64,000 nt of DNA from Atherix ibis (Eukaryota; Arthropoda; Insecta; Diptera; Athericidae), in assembly GCA_958298945.1 (NCBI GenBank), contig OY282608.1, forward strand, positions 14,485,933 to 14,549,932. The letters are read 5' to 3'. Shown here piece by piece: positions 1 through 13,149 of this stretch (positions are counted from its first letter, which is position 1; each line of letters starts with the position of its first letter). Below the pieces are notes generated by a model. That model was not told the DNA's origin. It saw nothing but the letters and a program-made list of their open reading frames with translations, and did no database searches. The position numbers and the translations under genes are program-made.

Positions 1-89
1 ACAAGCCAACAAACCAACAAGCCAACAAACCAAGAAAGCAAGAAACGAACAAACAAACAAACCAACAAACCAACAAACCAACAAACCAA

Positions 90-690
90 GTAACCAACAA
101 ACCAACAAACGAACAAACCAACAAACAAACAAACCAACAAACCAACAAACCAACAAAGCAATAAACCAACAAACCAACAAACCAACAAACAAAAAAACGA
201 ACAAACAAACAAACCAACAAACCCACAAACCAACAAACCAACAAACCAACAAACCAACAAACCAACAAACGAAAAAACAAACAATCCAACAAACCAACAA
301 ACCACCAAACCAACAAACCAACAAACCAAGAAACCAACAAACCAACAAACCAACAAGCCAACAAACCAACAAACCAACAAACCAACAAACCAACAAATCA
401 ACAAACCAACAAACCAAGTAACCAACAAACCAACAAACGAACAAACCAACAAACAAACAAACCAACAAACCAACAAACCAACAAACCAACAAAGCAATAA
501 ACCAACAAACCAACAAACCAACAAACAAAAAAACGAACAAACAAACAAACCAACAAACCCACAAACCAACAAACCAACAAACCAACAAACCAACAAACCA
601 ACAAACGAAAAAACAAACAAACCAACAAACCAACAAACCACCAAACCAACAAACCAACAAACCAAGAAACCAACAAACCAACAAACCAAC
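90..690. repeat. 336-bp tandem duplication (42 octamers)
   Basis: Two adjacent copies lie at roughly 90-355 and 426-691. The rare variants GCAATAAACC (158 and 494), the seven-A run before CGAAC (191 and 527) and ACCACC (301 and 637) all recur at exactly 336 bp. A related copy reappears about 4240 bp downstream of the second one (GCAATAAACC at 4734, ACCACC at 4877). The spacing is exactly 42 units, so the octamer phase is kept, as expected for unequal exchange. Confidence 0.85.
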
Positions 691-1389
691 AAGCCAACCA
701 ACCAACAAACCAACAAACCAACAAACCAACAAATCAACAAACCAACAAAGCAACAAACCAACAAACGAACAAACAAACAAACCAACAAACCAACAAACCA
801 ACAAACCAACAAACCAAAAAACCAACAAACCAACGAACCAAAAAGCCAACAAACCAACAAATTAAGTAACCAACAAACCAACAAACCAAGAAGCCAACAA
901 ACCAATAAACCCACAAACGAACAAATGCACAAACCAACAAACCAACGAACCAACAAGCCAACAAACCAACAAACCAACAAACGAAAAAACAAACAAACCA
1001 ACAAACCAACAAACCAACAAACCAACAAACCAACAAACGAACAAACCAACAAACCAACAAACAAAAAAACCAACAAACCAACAAACCAACAAACCAAGTA
1101 ACCAACAAACCAATAAACCAACAAACCAACAAACCAACAAACCAACAAACCAACAAACCAACAAACCAACAAGCCAACAAACCAACAAACCAACAAACCA
1201 ACAAACCAACAAACCAACAAACCAACAAACCAACCAACCAACAAACCAACAAACCAACAAGCCAACAAACTAACAAACCAACAAACCAACAAACCAAGTA
1301 ACCAACAAACCAACAAGCCAACAAACCAACAAATCAACAAACGAACAAACGAACAAACCAACAAATGAACAAACCAACAAACCAACAAA

Positions 1390-1850
1390 CTAACAGACAA
1401 ACAAACCAACAAACCAACAAGCCAACAAACCAACAAGCCAACAAACCAAGAAACCAAGAAACGAACAAACAAACAAACCAACAAACCAACAAACCAACAA
1501 ACCAAGTAACCAACAAACCAACAAACGAACAAACCAACAAACAAACAAACCAATAAATGAACAAACCAACAAACGAACAGACCAACAAACCAACAAACAA
1601 ACAAACAAACAAACCAACAAACGAAGAAACCAACAAACCAAGAAACCAACAAACCAACAAACCAACAAGCCAACAAACCAACAAACCAACCAAGCAACAA
1701 AGCAACAAACCAACAAACCAACAAACCAACAAACCAAAAAACCAACAAACCAACAAACCAACAAACCAACAAGCCAACAAATCAACAAACCAACAAACCA
1801 ACAAACGAACAAACAAACAAACCAACAAACCAACAAACCAACAAACCAAC
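1390..1850. repeat. Higher-order segment, copy 1 of a 1424-bp-spaced pair
   Basis: This segment, including ATGAACAAACC at 1557 followed by GAACAGACC at 1575, matches 2810-3280 (ATG at 2981, GAACAGACC at 2999) at a spacing of 1424 bp, which is 178 octamers. The combination of CAAACGAA, CAAACAAA and GAAACCAA variants is almost the same in both; one visible difference is a C-to-T change to CATACCAA near 3010 in the second copy. A shorter third copy lies near 3439. Confidence 0.8.
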
Positions 1851-2790
1851 AAACCAATAAAACAAAAAACCGACAAACCAACAAGCCAACAAACCAACAA
1901 ACCTACAAACCAAGTAACCAACAAACCAACTAACCAACAAGCCAACAAACCAATAAACCAACAAAACAAAAAACCTACAAACCAACAAACCAACAAACCA
2001 AAAAACCAACAAACCAACGAACCAAAAAGCCAACAAACCAACAAATTAAGTAACCAACAAACCAACAAACCAAGAAGCCAACAAACCAATAAACCCACAA
2101 ACGAACAAACGCACAAACCAACAAACCAACAAACCAACAAACCAACAAACCAACAAGCCAACAAACCAACAAACCAACAAACGAAAAAACAAACAAACCA
2201 ACAAACCAAGAAACCAACAAACCAACAAACGAACAAACCAACAAACCAACAAACAAAAAAACCAACAAACCAACAAACCAATCAACCAACAAACCAATAA
2301 ACCAACAAACCAACAAACCAACAAACCAACAAACCAACAAACCAATAAACCAACAAGCCAACAAACCAACAAACCAACAAACCAACAAACCAACAAACCA
2401 GCAAACCAACAAACCAACAAACCAACAAACCAACAAGCCAACAAACTAACAAACCAACAAACCAACAAACCAAGTAACCAACAAACCAACAAACCAACAA
2501 GCCAACAAACCAACAAATCAACAAACGAACAAACGAACAAACCAACAAATGAACAAACCAACAAACCAACAAACTAACAGACAAACAAACCAACAAACCA
2601 ACAAGCCAACAAACCAACAAGCCAACAAACCAAGAAAGCAAGAAACGAACAAACAAACAAACCAACAAACCAACAAACCAACAAACCAAGTAACCAACAA
2701 ACCAACAAACGAACAAACCAACAAACAAACAAACCAAGAAACCAACAAACCAACAAAGCAATAAACCAACAAACCAACAAACCAACAAAC
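1700..2790. repeat. Higher-order segment, copy 1 of a 1976-bp-spaced pair
   Basis: This segment of about 1.09 kb matches 3676-4766 at a constant spacing of 1976 bp (247 octamers). Anchors are ATTAAGTAACC at 2045 and 4021 and the ATGAACAAACC at 2549 and 4525. Variant order is nearly identical across the pair, with a few point differences, for example a TAAACCAA in copy 2 where copy 1 has the consensus near 1957. Similarity ends on the right where copy 1 has seven A then CCAAC (about 2790) and copy 2 has six A then GCGAAC. Confidence 0.85.
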
Positions 2791-3675
2791 AAAAAAACCA
2801 ACAAACCAACAAACTAACAGACAAACAAACCAACAAACCAACAAGCCAACAAACCAACAAGCCAACAAACCAAGAAACCAAGAAACGAACAAACAAACAA
2901 ACCAACAAACCAACAAACCAACAAACCAAGTAACCAACAAACCAACAAACGAACAAACCAACAAACAAACAAACCAATAAATGAACAAACCAACAAACGA
3001 ACAGACCAACATACCAACAAACAAACAAACAAACAAACCAACAAACGAAGAAACCAACAAACCAAGAAACCAACAAACCAACAAACCAACAAGCCAACAA
3101 ACCAACAAACCAACCAAGCAACAAAGCAACAAACCAACAAACCAACAAACCAACAAACCAAAAAACCAACAAACCAACAAACCAACAAACCAACAAGCCA
3201 ACAAATCAACAAACCAACAAACCAACAAACGAACAAACAAACAAACCAACAAACCAACAAACCAACAAACCAACAAACCAACAAACCAACAAACCAATAA
3301 AACAAAAAACCGACAAACCAACAAGCCAACAAATCAACAAACCAACAAACCAACAAACGAACAAACAAACAAACCAACAAACCAACAAACCAACAAACCA
3401 ATAAAACAAAAAACCGACAAACCAACAAACCAACAAACGAACAGACCAACAAACCAACAAACAAACAAACAAACAAACCAACAAACGAAGAAACCAACAA
3501 ACCAAGAAACCAACAAACCAACAAACCAACAAGCCAACAAACCAACAAACCAACCAAGCAACAAAGCAACAAACCAACAAACCAACAAACCAACAAACCA
3601 AAAAACCAACAAACCAACAAACCAACAAACCAACAAGCCAACAAATCAACAAACCAACAAACCAACAAACGAACA

Positions 3676-4766
3676 AACAAACAAACCAAAAAACCAACAA
3701 ACCAACAAACCAAAAAACCAACAAACCAACAAACCAACAAACCAACAAGCCAACAAATCAACAAACCAACAAACCAACAAACGAACAAACAAACAAACCA
3801 ACAAACCAACAAACCAACAAACCAACAAACCAATAAAACAAAAAACCGATAAACCAACAAGCCAACAAACCAACAAACCTACAAACCAAGTAACCAACAA
3901 ACCAACTAACCAACAAGCCAACAAACCAATAAACCAACAAAACAAAAAACCTACAAACCAACAAACCAACAAACCAAAAAACCAACAAACCAACGAACCA
4001 AAAAGCCAACAAACCAACAAATTAAGTAACCAACAAACCAACAAACCAAGAAGCCAACAAACCAATAAACCCACAAACGAACAAACGCACAAACCAACAA
4101 ACCAACAAACCAACAAACCAACAAACCAACAAGCCAACAAACCAACAAACCAACAAACGAAAAAACAAACAAACCAACAAACCAACAAACCAACAAACCA
4201 ACAAACGAACAAACCAACAAACCAACAAACAAAAAAACCAACAAACCAACAAACCAATCAACCAACAAACCAATAAACCAACAAACCAACAAACCAACAA
4301 ACCAACAAACCAACAAACCAATAAACCAACAAGCCAACAAACCAACAAACCAACAAACCAACAAACCAACAAACCAGCAAACCAACAAACCAACAAACCA
4401 ACAAACCAACAAGCCAACAAACTAACAAACCAACAAACCAACAAACCAAGTAACCAACAAACCAACAAACCAACAAGCCAACAAACCAACAAATCAACAA
4501 ACGAACAAACGAACAAACCAACAAATGAACAAACCAACAAACCAACAAACTAACAGACAAACAAACCAACAAACCAACAAGCCAACAAACCAACAAGCCA
4601 ACAAACCAAGAAAGCAAGAAACGAACAAACAAACAAACCAACAAACCAACAAACCAACAAACCAAGTAACCAACAAACCAACAAACGAACAAACCAACAA
4701 ACAAACAAACCAACAAACCAACAAACCAACAAAGCAATAAACCAACAAACCAACAAACCAACAAAC
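3676..4766. repeat. Higher-order segment, copy 2 of a 1976-bp-spaced pair
   Basis: Second copy of the segment at 1700-2790. It carries the same string of variants in order, including the ATTAAGTAACC marker at 4021 and the CAAACGAA pair before CAAATGAA near 4500-4525. Its distal part then joins sequence resembling 158-690, so the junction near 4740-4770 is a mosaic joint between two older repeat types. Confidence 0.82.
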
Positions 4767-6199
4767 AAAAAAGCGAACAAACAAACAAACCAACAAACCC
4801 ACAAACCAACAAACCAGCAAACCAACAAACCAACAAACCAACAAACGAAAAAACAAACAAACCAACAAACCAACAAACCACCAAACCAACAAACCAACAA
4901 ACCAAGAAACCAACAAACCAACAAACCAACAAGCCAACAAACCAACAAACCAACAAACCAACAAACCAATAAACCAACAAACCAACAAACCAACAAACCA
5001 ACAAACCAACAAACCAACAAACCAACAAGCCAACAAACCAACAAACCAACAAACCAACAAACCAACAAACCAACAAACCAACAAACCAACAAACCAACAA
5101 ACCAACAAACCAACAAGCCAACAAACTAACAAACCAACAAACCAACAAACCAAGTAACCAACAAACCAACAAGCCAACAAACCAACAAATCAACAAACGA
5201 ACAAACGAACAAACCAACAAATGAACAAACCAACAAACCAACAAACTAACAGACAAACAAACCAACAAGCCAACAAACCAACAAGCCAACAAACCAAGAA
5301 ACCAAGAAACGAGCAAACAAACAAACCAACAAACTAACAAACCAACAAACCAAGTAACCAACAAACAAACAAACGAACAAACCAACAAACAAACAAACCA
5401 ATAAATGAACAAACCAACAAACGAACAGACCAACAAACCAACAAACAAACAAACAAACAAACCAACAAACGAAGAAACCAACAAACCAAGAAACCAACAA
5501 ACCAACAAACCAACAAGCCAACAAACCAACAAACCAACCAAGCAACAAAGCAACAAACCAACAAACCAACAAACCAACAAACCAAAAAACCAACAAACCA
5601 ACAAACCAACAAACCAACAAGCCAACAAACCAACAAACCAACAAACCAACAAACGAACAAACAAACAAACCAACAAACCAACTAACCAACAAACCAACAA
5701 ACCAATAAAACAAAAAACCGACAAACCAACAAGCCAACAAACCAACAAACCTACCAACCAAGTAACCAACAAACCAACTAACCAACAAGCCAACAAACCA
5801 ATAAACCAACAAACCAAAAAACCAACAAACCAACAAACCAACAAACCAAAAAACCAACAAACCAGCGAACCAAAAAGCCAACAAACCAACAAATTAAGTA
5901 ACCAACAAACCAACAAACCAAGAAGCCAACAAACCAATAAACCCACAAACGAACAAACGCACAAACCAACAAACCAACAAACCAACAAGCCAACAAACCA
6001 ACAAACCAACAAACCAACAAACGAAAAAACAAACAAACCAACAAACCAACAAACCAACAAACCAACAAACCAACAAACGAACAAACCAACAAACCAACAA
6101 ACAAAAAAACCAACAAAGCAACAAACCAAATAACCAACAAACCAATAAACCAACAAACCAACAAACCAACAAACCAACAAACCAACAAACCAACAAACC

Positions 6200-7663
6200 A
6201 ACAAACCAACAAACCAACAAGCCAACAAACCAACAAACCAACAAACCAACAAACCAACAAACCAGCAAACCAACAAACCAACAAACCAACAAACCAACAA
6301 GCCAACAAACTAAGAAACCAACAAACCAACAAACCAAGAAACCAACAAACCAACAAACCAACAAGCCAACAAACCAACAAATGAACAAACGAACAAACGA
6401 ACAAACCAACAAATGAACAAACCAACAAACCAACAAACTAACAGACAAACAAACCAACAAACCAACAAGCCAACAAACCAACAAGCCAACAAACCAAGAA
6501 AGCAAGAAACGAACAAACAAACAAACCAACAAACCAACAAACCAACAAACCAACAAACCAAGTAACCAACAAACCAACAAACGAACAAACCAACAAACAA
6601 ACAAACCAACAAATGAACAAACCAACAAACGAACAAACCAACAAACCAACAAACAAACAAACCAACAAACGAAGAAACCAACAAACCAAGAAACCAACAA
6701 ACCAACAAACCAACAAACCAACAAACCAACAAACCAACAAACCAACAAACCAACAAAGCAACAAACCAACAAACCAACAAACCAACAAACCAAAAAACCA
6801 ACAAACCAACAAACCAACAAACCAACAAGCTAACAAACCAACAAACCAACAAACCAACAAACGAACAAACAAACAAACCAACAAACCAACAAACCAACAA
6901 ACCAATAAAACGAAAAACCGACAAACCAACAAGCCAACAAACCAACAAACCTACAAACCAAGTAACCAACAAACCAACTAACCAACAAGCCAACAAACCA
7001 ACAAATCAACAAACGAACAAACCAACAAACCAACAAATGAACAAACCAACAAACCAACAAACTAACAGACAAACAAACCAACAAACCAAAAAGCCAACAA
7101 ACCAACAATCCAACAAACCAAGAAACCAAGAAACGAACAAACAAACAAACCAACAAACTAACAAACCAACAAACCAAGTAACCAGCAAACAAACAAACGA
7201 ACAAACCAACAAACAAACAAACCAATAAATGAACAAACCAACAAACGAACAGACCAACAAACCAACAAACAAACAAACAAACAAACCAACAAACGAAGAA
7301 ACCAACAAACCAAGAAACCAACAAACCAACAAAGCAACAAGCCAACAAACCAACAAACCAACCAAGCAACAAAGCAACAAACCAACAAACCAACAAACCA
7401 ACAAACCAAAAAACAACAAACCAACAAACCAACAAACCAACAAGCCAACAAACCAACAAACCAACAAACCAACAAACGAACAAACAAACAAACCAACAAA
7501 CCAACTAACCAACAAACCAACAAACCAATAAAACAAAAAACCGACAAACCAACAAGCCAACAAACCAACAAACCTACAAACCAAGTAACCAACAAACCAA
7601 CTAACCAACAAGCCAACAAACCAATAAACCAACAAACCAAAAAACCAACAAACCAACAAACCA
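6200..7663. repeat. 1463-bp tandem duplication, copy 1
   Basis: Matches the next segment at exactly 1463 bp. Anchors are GCC at 6221/7684, CCAGCAAACC at 6262/7725, CTAAGAAACC at 6310/7773 and an unusual AAAAAACAAC at 7408/8871. The period is one base short of 183 octamers, explained by a single missing C in AAAAAACAAC that both copies share, so the deletion predates the duplication. All long reading frames spanning the two copies are residue-for-residue the same, so divergence is very low. The left edge lies between about 6145 and 6221, where matching begins. Confidence 0.9.
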
Positions 7664-9130
7664 ACAAACCAACAAACCAACAAGCCAACAAACCAACAAA
7701 CCAACAAACCAACAAACCAACAAACCAGCAAACCAACAAACCAACAAACCAACAAACCAACAAGCCAACAAACTAAGAAACCAACAAACCAACAAACCAA
7801 GAAACCAACAAACCAACAAACCAACAAGCCAACAAACCAACAAATGAACAAACGAACAAACGAACAAACCAACAAATGAACAAACCAACAAACCAACAAA
7901 CTAACAGACAAACAAACCAACAAACCAACAAGCCAACAAACCAACAAGCCAACAAACCAAGAAAGCAAGAAACGAACAAACAAACAAACCAACAAACCAA
8001 CAAACCAACAAACCAACAAACCAAGTAACCAACAAACCAACAAACGAACAAACCAACAAACAAACAAACCAACAAATGAACAAACCAACAAACGAACAAA
8101 CCAACAAACCAACAAACAAACAAACCAACAAACGAAGAAACCAACAAACCAAGAAACCAACAAACCAACAAACCAACAAACCAACAAACCAACAAACCAA
8201 CAAACCAACAAACCAACAAAGCAACAAACCAACAAACCAACAAACCAACAAACCAAAAAACCAACAAACCAACAAACCAACAAACCAACAAGCTAACAAA
8301 CCAACAAACCAACAAACCAACAAACGAACAAACAAACAAACCAACAAACCAACAAACCAACAAACCAATAAAACGAAAAACCGACAAACCAACAAGCCAA
8401 CAAACCAACAAACCTACAAACCAAGTAACCAACAAACCAACTAACCAACAAGCCAACAAACCAACAAATCAACAAACGAACAAACCAACAAACCAACAAA
8501 TGAACAAACCAACAAACCAACAAACTAACAGACAAACAAACCAACAAACCAAAAAGCCAACAAACCAACAATCCAACAAACCAAGAAACCAAGAAACGAA
8601 CAAACAAACAAACCAACAAACTAACAAACCAACAAACCAAGTAACCAGCAAACAAACAAACGAACAAACCAACAAACAAACAAACCAATAAATGAACAAA
8701 CCAACAAACGAACAGACCAACAAACCAACAAACAAACAAACAAACAAACCAACAAACGAAGAAACCAACAAACCAAGAAACCAACAAACCAACAAAGCAA
8801 CAAGCCAACAAACCAACAAACCAACCAAGCAACAAAGCAACAAACCAACAAACCAACAAACCAACAAACCAAAAAACAACAAACCAACAAACCAACAAAC
8901 CAACAAGCCAACAAACCAACAAACCAACAAACCAACAAACGAACAAACAAACAAACCAACAAACCAACTAACCAACAAACCAACAAACCAATAAAACAAA
9001 AAACCGACAAACCAACAAGCCAACAAACCAACAAACCTACAAACCAAGTAACCAACAAACCAACTAACCAACAAGCCAACAAACCAATAAACCAACAAAC
9101 CAAAAAACCAACAAACCAACAAACCAACAA
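7664..9130. repeat. 1463-bp tandem duplication, copy 2
   Basis: Second, essentially identical copy of the segment starting near 6200. Matching continues through CTAACC (7601 versus 9064), CCAATAAACC (7621 versus 9084) and the six-A run at 7639 versus 9102, then stops by about 9142, where this copy has another six-A run while copy 1 has AACAAG. It is followed by sequence resembling 1960-2100, including ATTAAGTAACC at 9187. Confidence 0.9.
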
Positions 9131-11208
9131 ACCAACAAACCAAAAAACCAACAAACCAACGAACCAAAAAGCCAACAAACCAACAAATTAAGTAACCAAC
9201 AAACCAACAAACCAAGAAGCCAACAAACCAATAAACCCACAAACGAACAAACGCACAAACCAACAAACCAACAAACCAACAAGCCAACAAACCAACAAAC
9301 CAACAAACGAAAAAACAAACAAACCAACAAACCAACAAACCAACAAACCAACAAACGAACAAACCAACAAACCAACAAACAAAAAAACCAACAAACCAAC
9401 AAACCAAATAACCAACAAACCAATAAACCAACAAACCAACAAACCAACAAACCAACAAACCAACAAACCAACAAACCAACAAACCAACAAACCAACAAGC
9501 CAACAAACCAACAAACCAACAAACCAACAAACCAACAAACCAACAAACCAGCAAACCAGCAAACCAACAAACCAACAAACCAACAAACCAACAAGCCAAC
9601 AAACTAACAAACCAACAAACCAACAAACCAAGTAACCAACAAACCAACAAACCAACAAGCCAACAAACCAACAAATGAACAAACGAACAAACGAACAAAC
9701 CAACAAATGAACAAACCAACAAACCAACAAACTAACAGACAAACAAACCAACAAACCAACAAGCCAACAAACCAACAAGCCAACAAACCAAGAAAGCAAG
9801 AAACGAACAAACAAACAAACCAACAAACCAACAAACCAACAAACCAAGTAACCAACAAACCAACAAACGAACAAACCAACAAACAAACAAACCAACAAAT
9901 GAACAAACCAACAAACGAACAAACCAACAAACCAACAAACAAACAAACCAACAAACGATGAAACCAACAAACGAAGAAACCAACAAATCAAGAAACCAAC
10001 AAACCAACAAACCAACAAACCAACAAACCAACAAACCAACAAACCAACAAACCAACAAAGCAACAAACCAACAAACCAACAAACCAACAAACCAAAAAAC
10101 CAACAAACCAACAAACCAACAAACCAACAAGCCAACAAACCAACAAACCAACAAACCAACAAACGAACAAACAAAGAAACCAACAAACCAACAAACCAAC
10201 AAACCAACAAACCAATAAAACGAAAAACCGACAAACCAACAAGCCAACAAACGAAAAAACAAACAAACCAACAAACCAACAAACCAACAAACCAACAAAC
10301 CAACAAACGAACAAACCAACAAACCAACAAACAAAAAAACCAACAAAGCAACAAACCAAATAACCAACAAACCAATAAACCAACAAACCAACAAACCAAC
10401 AAACCAACAAACCAACAAACCAACAAACCAACAAACCAACAAGCCAACAAACCAACAAACCAACAAACCTACAAACCAAGTAACCAACAAACCAACTAAC
10501 CAACAAGCCAACAAACCAATAAACCAAAAAACCAAAAAACCAACAAACGAACAAACCAACAAACCAACAAGCCAACAAACCAACAAACCAACAAACCAAC
10601 AAACCAACAAACCAACAAACGAACAAACCAACAAACAAACAAACCAACAAGCCAACAAGCCAACAAACCACAAAACCAACAAACCAACAAACCAACAAAC
10701 CAACAAACCAACAAACCAACAAACCAACAAACCAACAAACCAACAAACCAACAAACCACAAAACCAACAAACCAACAAACCAACAAACGAACAAACCAAC
10801 AAACCAACAAACAAACAAACAAACAAGCCAACAAGCCAACAAACCAACAAGCCAACAAACGAACAAACGAACAAACCAACAAACCAACAAACCAACAAAC
10901 CAACAAACCAACAAACCAACAAACCAACAAACCAACAAACCAACAAACCAACAAACCAACAAACCAACAAACCAACAAACCAACAAACCAACAAACCACA
11001 AAACCAACAAACCAACAAACCAACAAACGAACAAACCAACTAACCAACAAACAAACAAACCAACAAGCCAACAAGCCAACAAACCAACAAGCCAACAAAC
11101 GAACAAACGAACAAACCAACAAACCAACAAACCAACAAACCAACAAACCAACAAACCAACAACCAACAAACCAACAAACCAACAAACCAACAAATGAACA
11201 AACGAACA

Positions 11209-11951
11209 AACCATTAAATTAACAAACCAACAAACCAACAAGCCAACAAACCGACAAACCACAAAACCAACAAACCAACAAACCAACAAACGAACAAATC
11301 AACAAACCAACAAACAAACAAACCAACAAGCCAACAAGCCAACAAACCAACAAGCCAACAAACCAACAAGCCAACAAACGAACAAACGAACAAACCAACA
11401 AACCAACAAACCAACAAACCAACAAACCAACAAACCAACAAACCAACAAACCAACAAACCAACAAACCAACAAACCAACAAACCAACAAACCAACAAACC
11501 AACAAACCAACAAACCAACAAACGAACAAACCAACAAACCAACAAACAAACAAACAAACAAGCCAACAAGCCAACAAACCAACAAGCCAACAAACGAACA
11601 AACGAACAAACCAACAAACCAACAAACCAACAAACCAACAAACCAACAAACCAACAAACCAACAAACCAACAAACCAACAAACCAACAAACCAACAAACC
11701 AACAAACCAACAAACCAACAAACCAACAAACCACAAAACCAACAAACCAACAAACCAACAAACGAACAAACCAACTAACCAACAAACAAACAAACCAACA
11801 AGCCAACAAGCCAACAAACCAACAAGCCAACAAACGAACAAACGAACAAACGAACAAACCAACAAACCAACAAACCAACAAACCAACAAACCAACAAACC
11901 AACAACCAACAAACCAACAAACCAACAAACCAACAAATGAACAAACGAACA
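11209..11951. repeat. 743-bp higher-order unit
   Basis: The string CCATTAAATTAAC starts at 11211, 11954 and 12594. The first step is 743 bp, one base short of 93 octamers, consistent with the 1-bp loss in CAACAACCAAC seen near 11160 and again near 11900. The unit contains the ACCGACAAACC and ACCACAAAACC variants, a CAAGCCAA cluster, a CAAACGAA pair, then pure octamers, in the same order as the next unit. Confidence 0.82.
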
Positions 11952-12591
11952 AACCATTAAATTAACAAACCAACAAACCAACAAGCCAACAAACCGACAA
12001 ACCACAAAACCAACAAACCAACAAACCAACAAACGAACAAATCAACAAACCAACAAACAAACAAACCAACAAGCCAACAAGCCAACAAACCAACAAGCCA
12101 ACAAACCAACAAGCCAACAAACGAACAAACGAACAAACCAACAAACCAACAAACCAACAAACCAACAAACCAACAAACCAACAAACCAACAAACCAACAA
12201 ACCAACAAACCAACAAACCAACAAACCAACAAACCAACAAACCAACAAACCAACAAACCAACAAACCAACAAACCAACATACCAACAAACCAAAAAACCA
12301 ACAAACCAACAAACCAACAAACCAACAAACCAACAAACCAATAAACCAATAAACCAAAAAATCAACAAACCAACAAACGAACAAACCAACAAGCCAACAA
12401 ACCAACAAACCAACAAACGAACAAACCAACAAACAAACAAACCAACAAGCCAACAAGCCAACAAACCAACAAGCCAACAAACGAACAAACGAACAAACCA
12501 ACAAACGAACAAACCAACAAACCAACAAACCAACAAACCAACAAACCAACAAACCAACAAACCAACAAACCAACAAATGAACAAACGAACA
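11952..12591. repeat. 640-bp higher-order unit
   Basis: Next unit in the series that starts at 11209, delimited by CCATTAAATTAAC at 11954 and 12594. It is 80 octamers long, so it lacks the phase slip of the 743-bp unit. It opens with the same variant order, then differs in its second half, where ATACCAAC, AAAACCAA and TAAACCAA variants appear (12278-12362). Confidence 0.8.
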
Positions 12592-12755
12592 AACCATTAA
12601 ATTAACAAACCAACAAACCAACAAGCCAACAAATCGACAAACCACAAAACCAACAAACCAACAAACCAACAAACGAACAAATCAACAAACCAACAAACAA
12701 ACAAACCAACAAGCCAACAAGCCAACAAACCAACAAGCCAACAAACGAACAAACG

Positions 12756-12910
12756 AACAAACCAACAAACCAACAAACCAACAAACCAACAAACCAACAA
12801 ACCAACAAACCAACAAACCAACAAACCAACAAACCAACAAACCAACAAACCAACAAACCAACAAACCAACAAACCAACAAACCAACAAACCAACAAACCA
12901 ACAAACCAAC
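12756..12910. repeat. Longest perfect octamer run seen
   Basis: About 155 bases, or 19 consecutive units, of unchanged CAAACCAA. It begins after a CAAACGAA pair and ends at CATACCAA. Most other perfect runs in the window are under about 70 bases; a similar run of about 133 bases lies at 20213-20346. The extent was read by eye and is good to a few bases. Confidence 0.75.
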
Positions 12911-13149
12911 ATACCAACAAACCAAAAAACCAACAAACCAACAAACCAACAAACCAACAAACCAACAAACCAACAAACCAATAAACCAAAAAATCAACAA
13001 ACCAACAAACGAACAAACCAACAAGCCAACAAACCAACAAACCAACAAACGAACAAACCAACAAACCAACAAACCAACAAACCAACAAGCCAACAAACCA
13101 ACAAACCAACAAACCAACAAACCAACAAACCAACACACCAACAAACCAA

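Larger units (their letters stand above)
1..10500. repeat. Block A: mosaic octamer domain with ATTAAGTAACC marker
   Basis: Octamers in this block are rich in variants, including GTAACCAA, AAAACCAA and CAAACGAA. The rare string ATTAAGTAACC starts at 861, 2045, 4021, 5893 and 9187; I did not see it elsewhere. The steps between copies are 1184, 1976, 1872 and 3294 bp, showing repeated copying of one ancestral segment with gains and losses of whole octamers. A second marker, GAACAGACC, recurs at about 1575, 2999, 3439, 5423, 7247 and 8710. The block therefore looks like a family of related 1.2-2 kb higher-order units. No gene or non-satellite sequence was seen inside it. The right boundary is approximate. 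Confidence 0.8.

Noticed and set aside
2981..4276. 431-residue forward open frame starting with ATG and rich in NKPTNQQT repeats
   Set aside because: The ATG comes from the CAAATGAA variant of the octamer and the peptide is the forward translation of the satellite. Similar frames occur all over the window wherever TAA-forming variants are absent in one phase.
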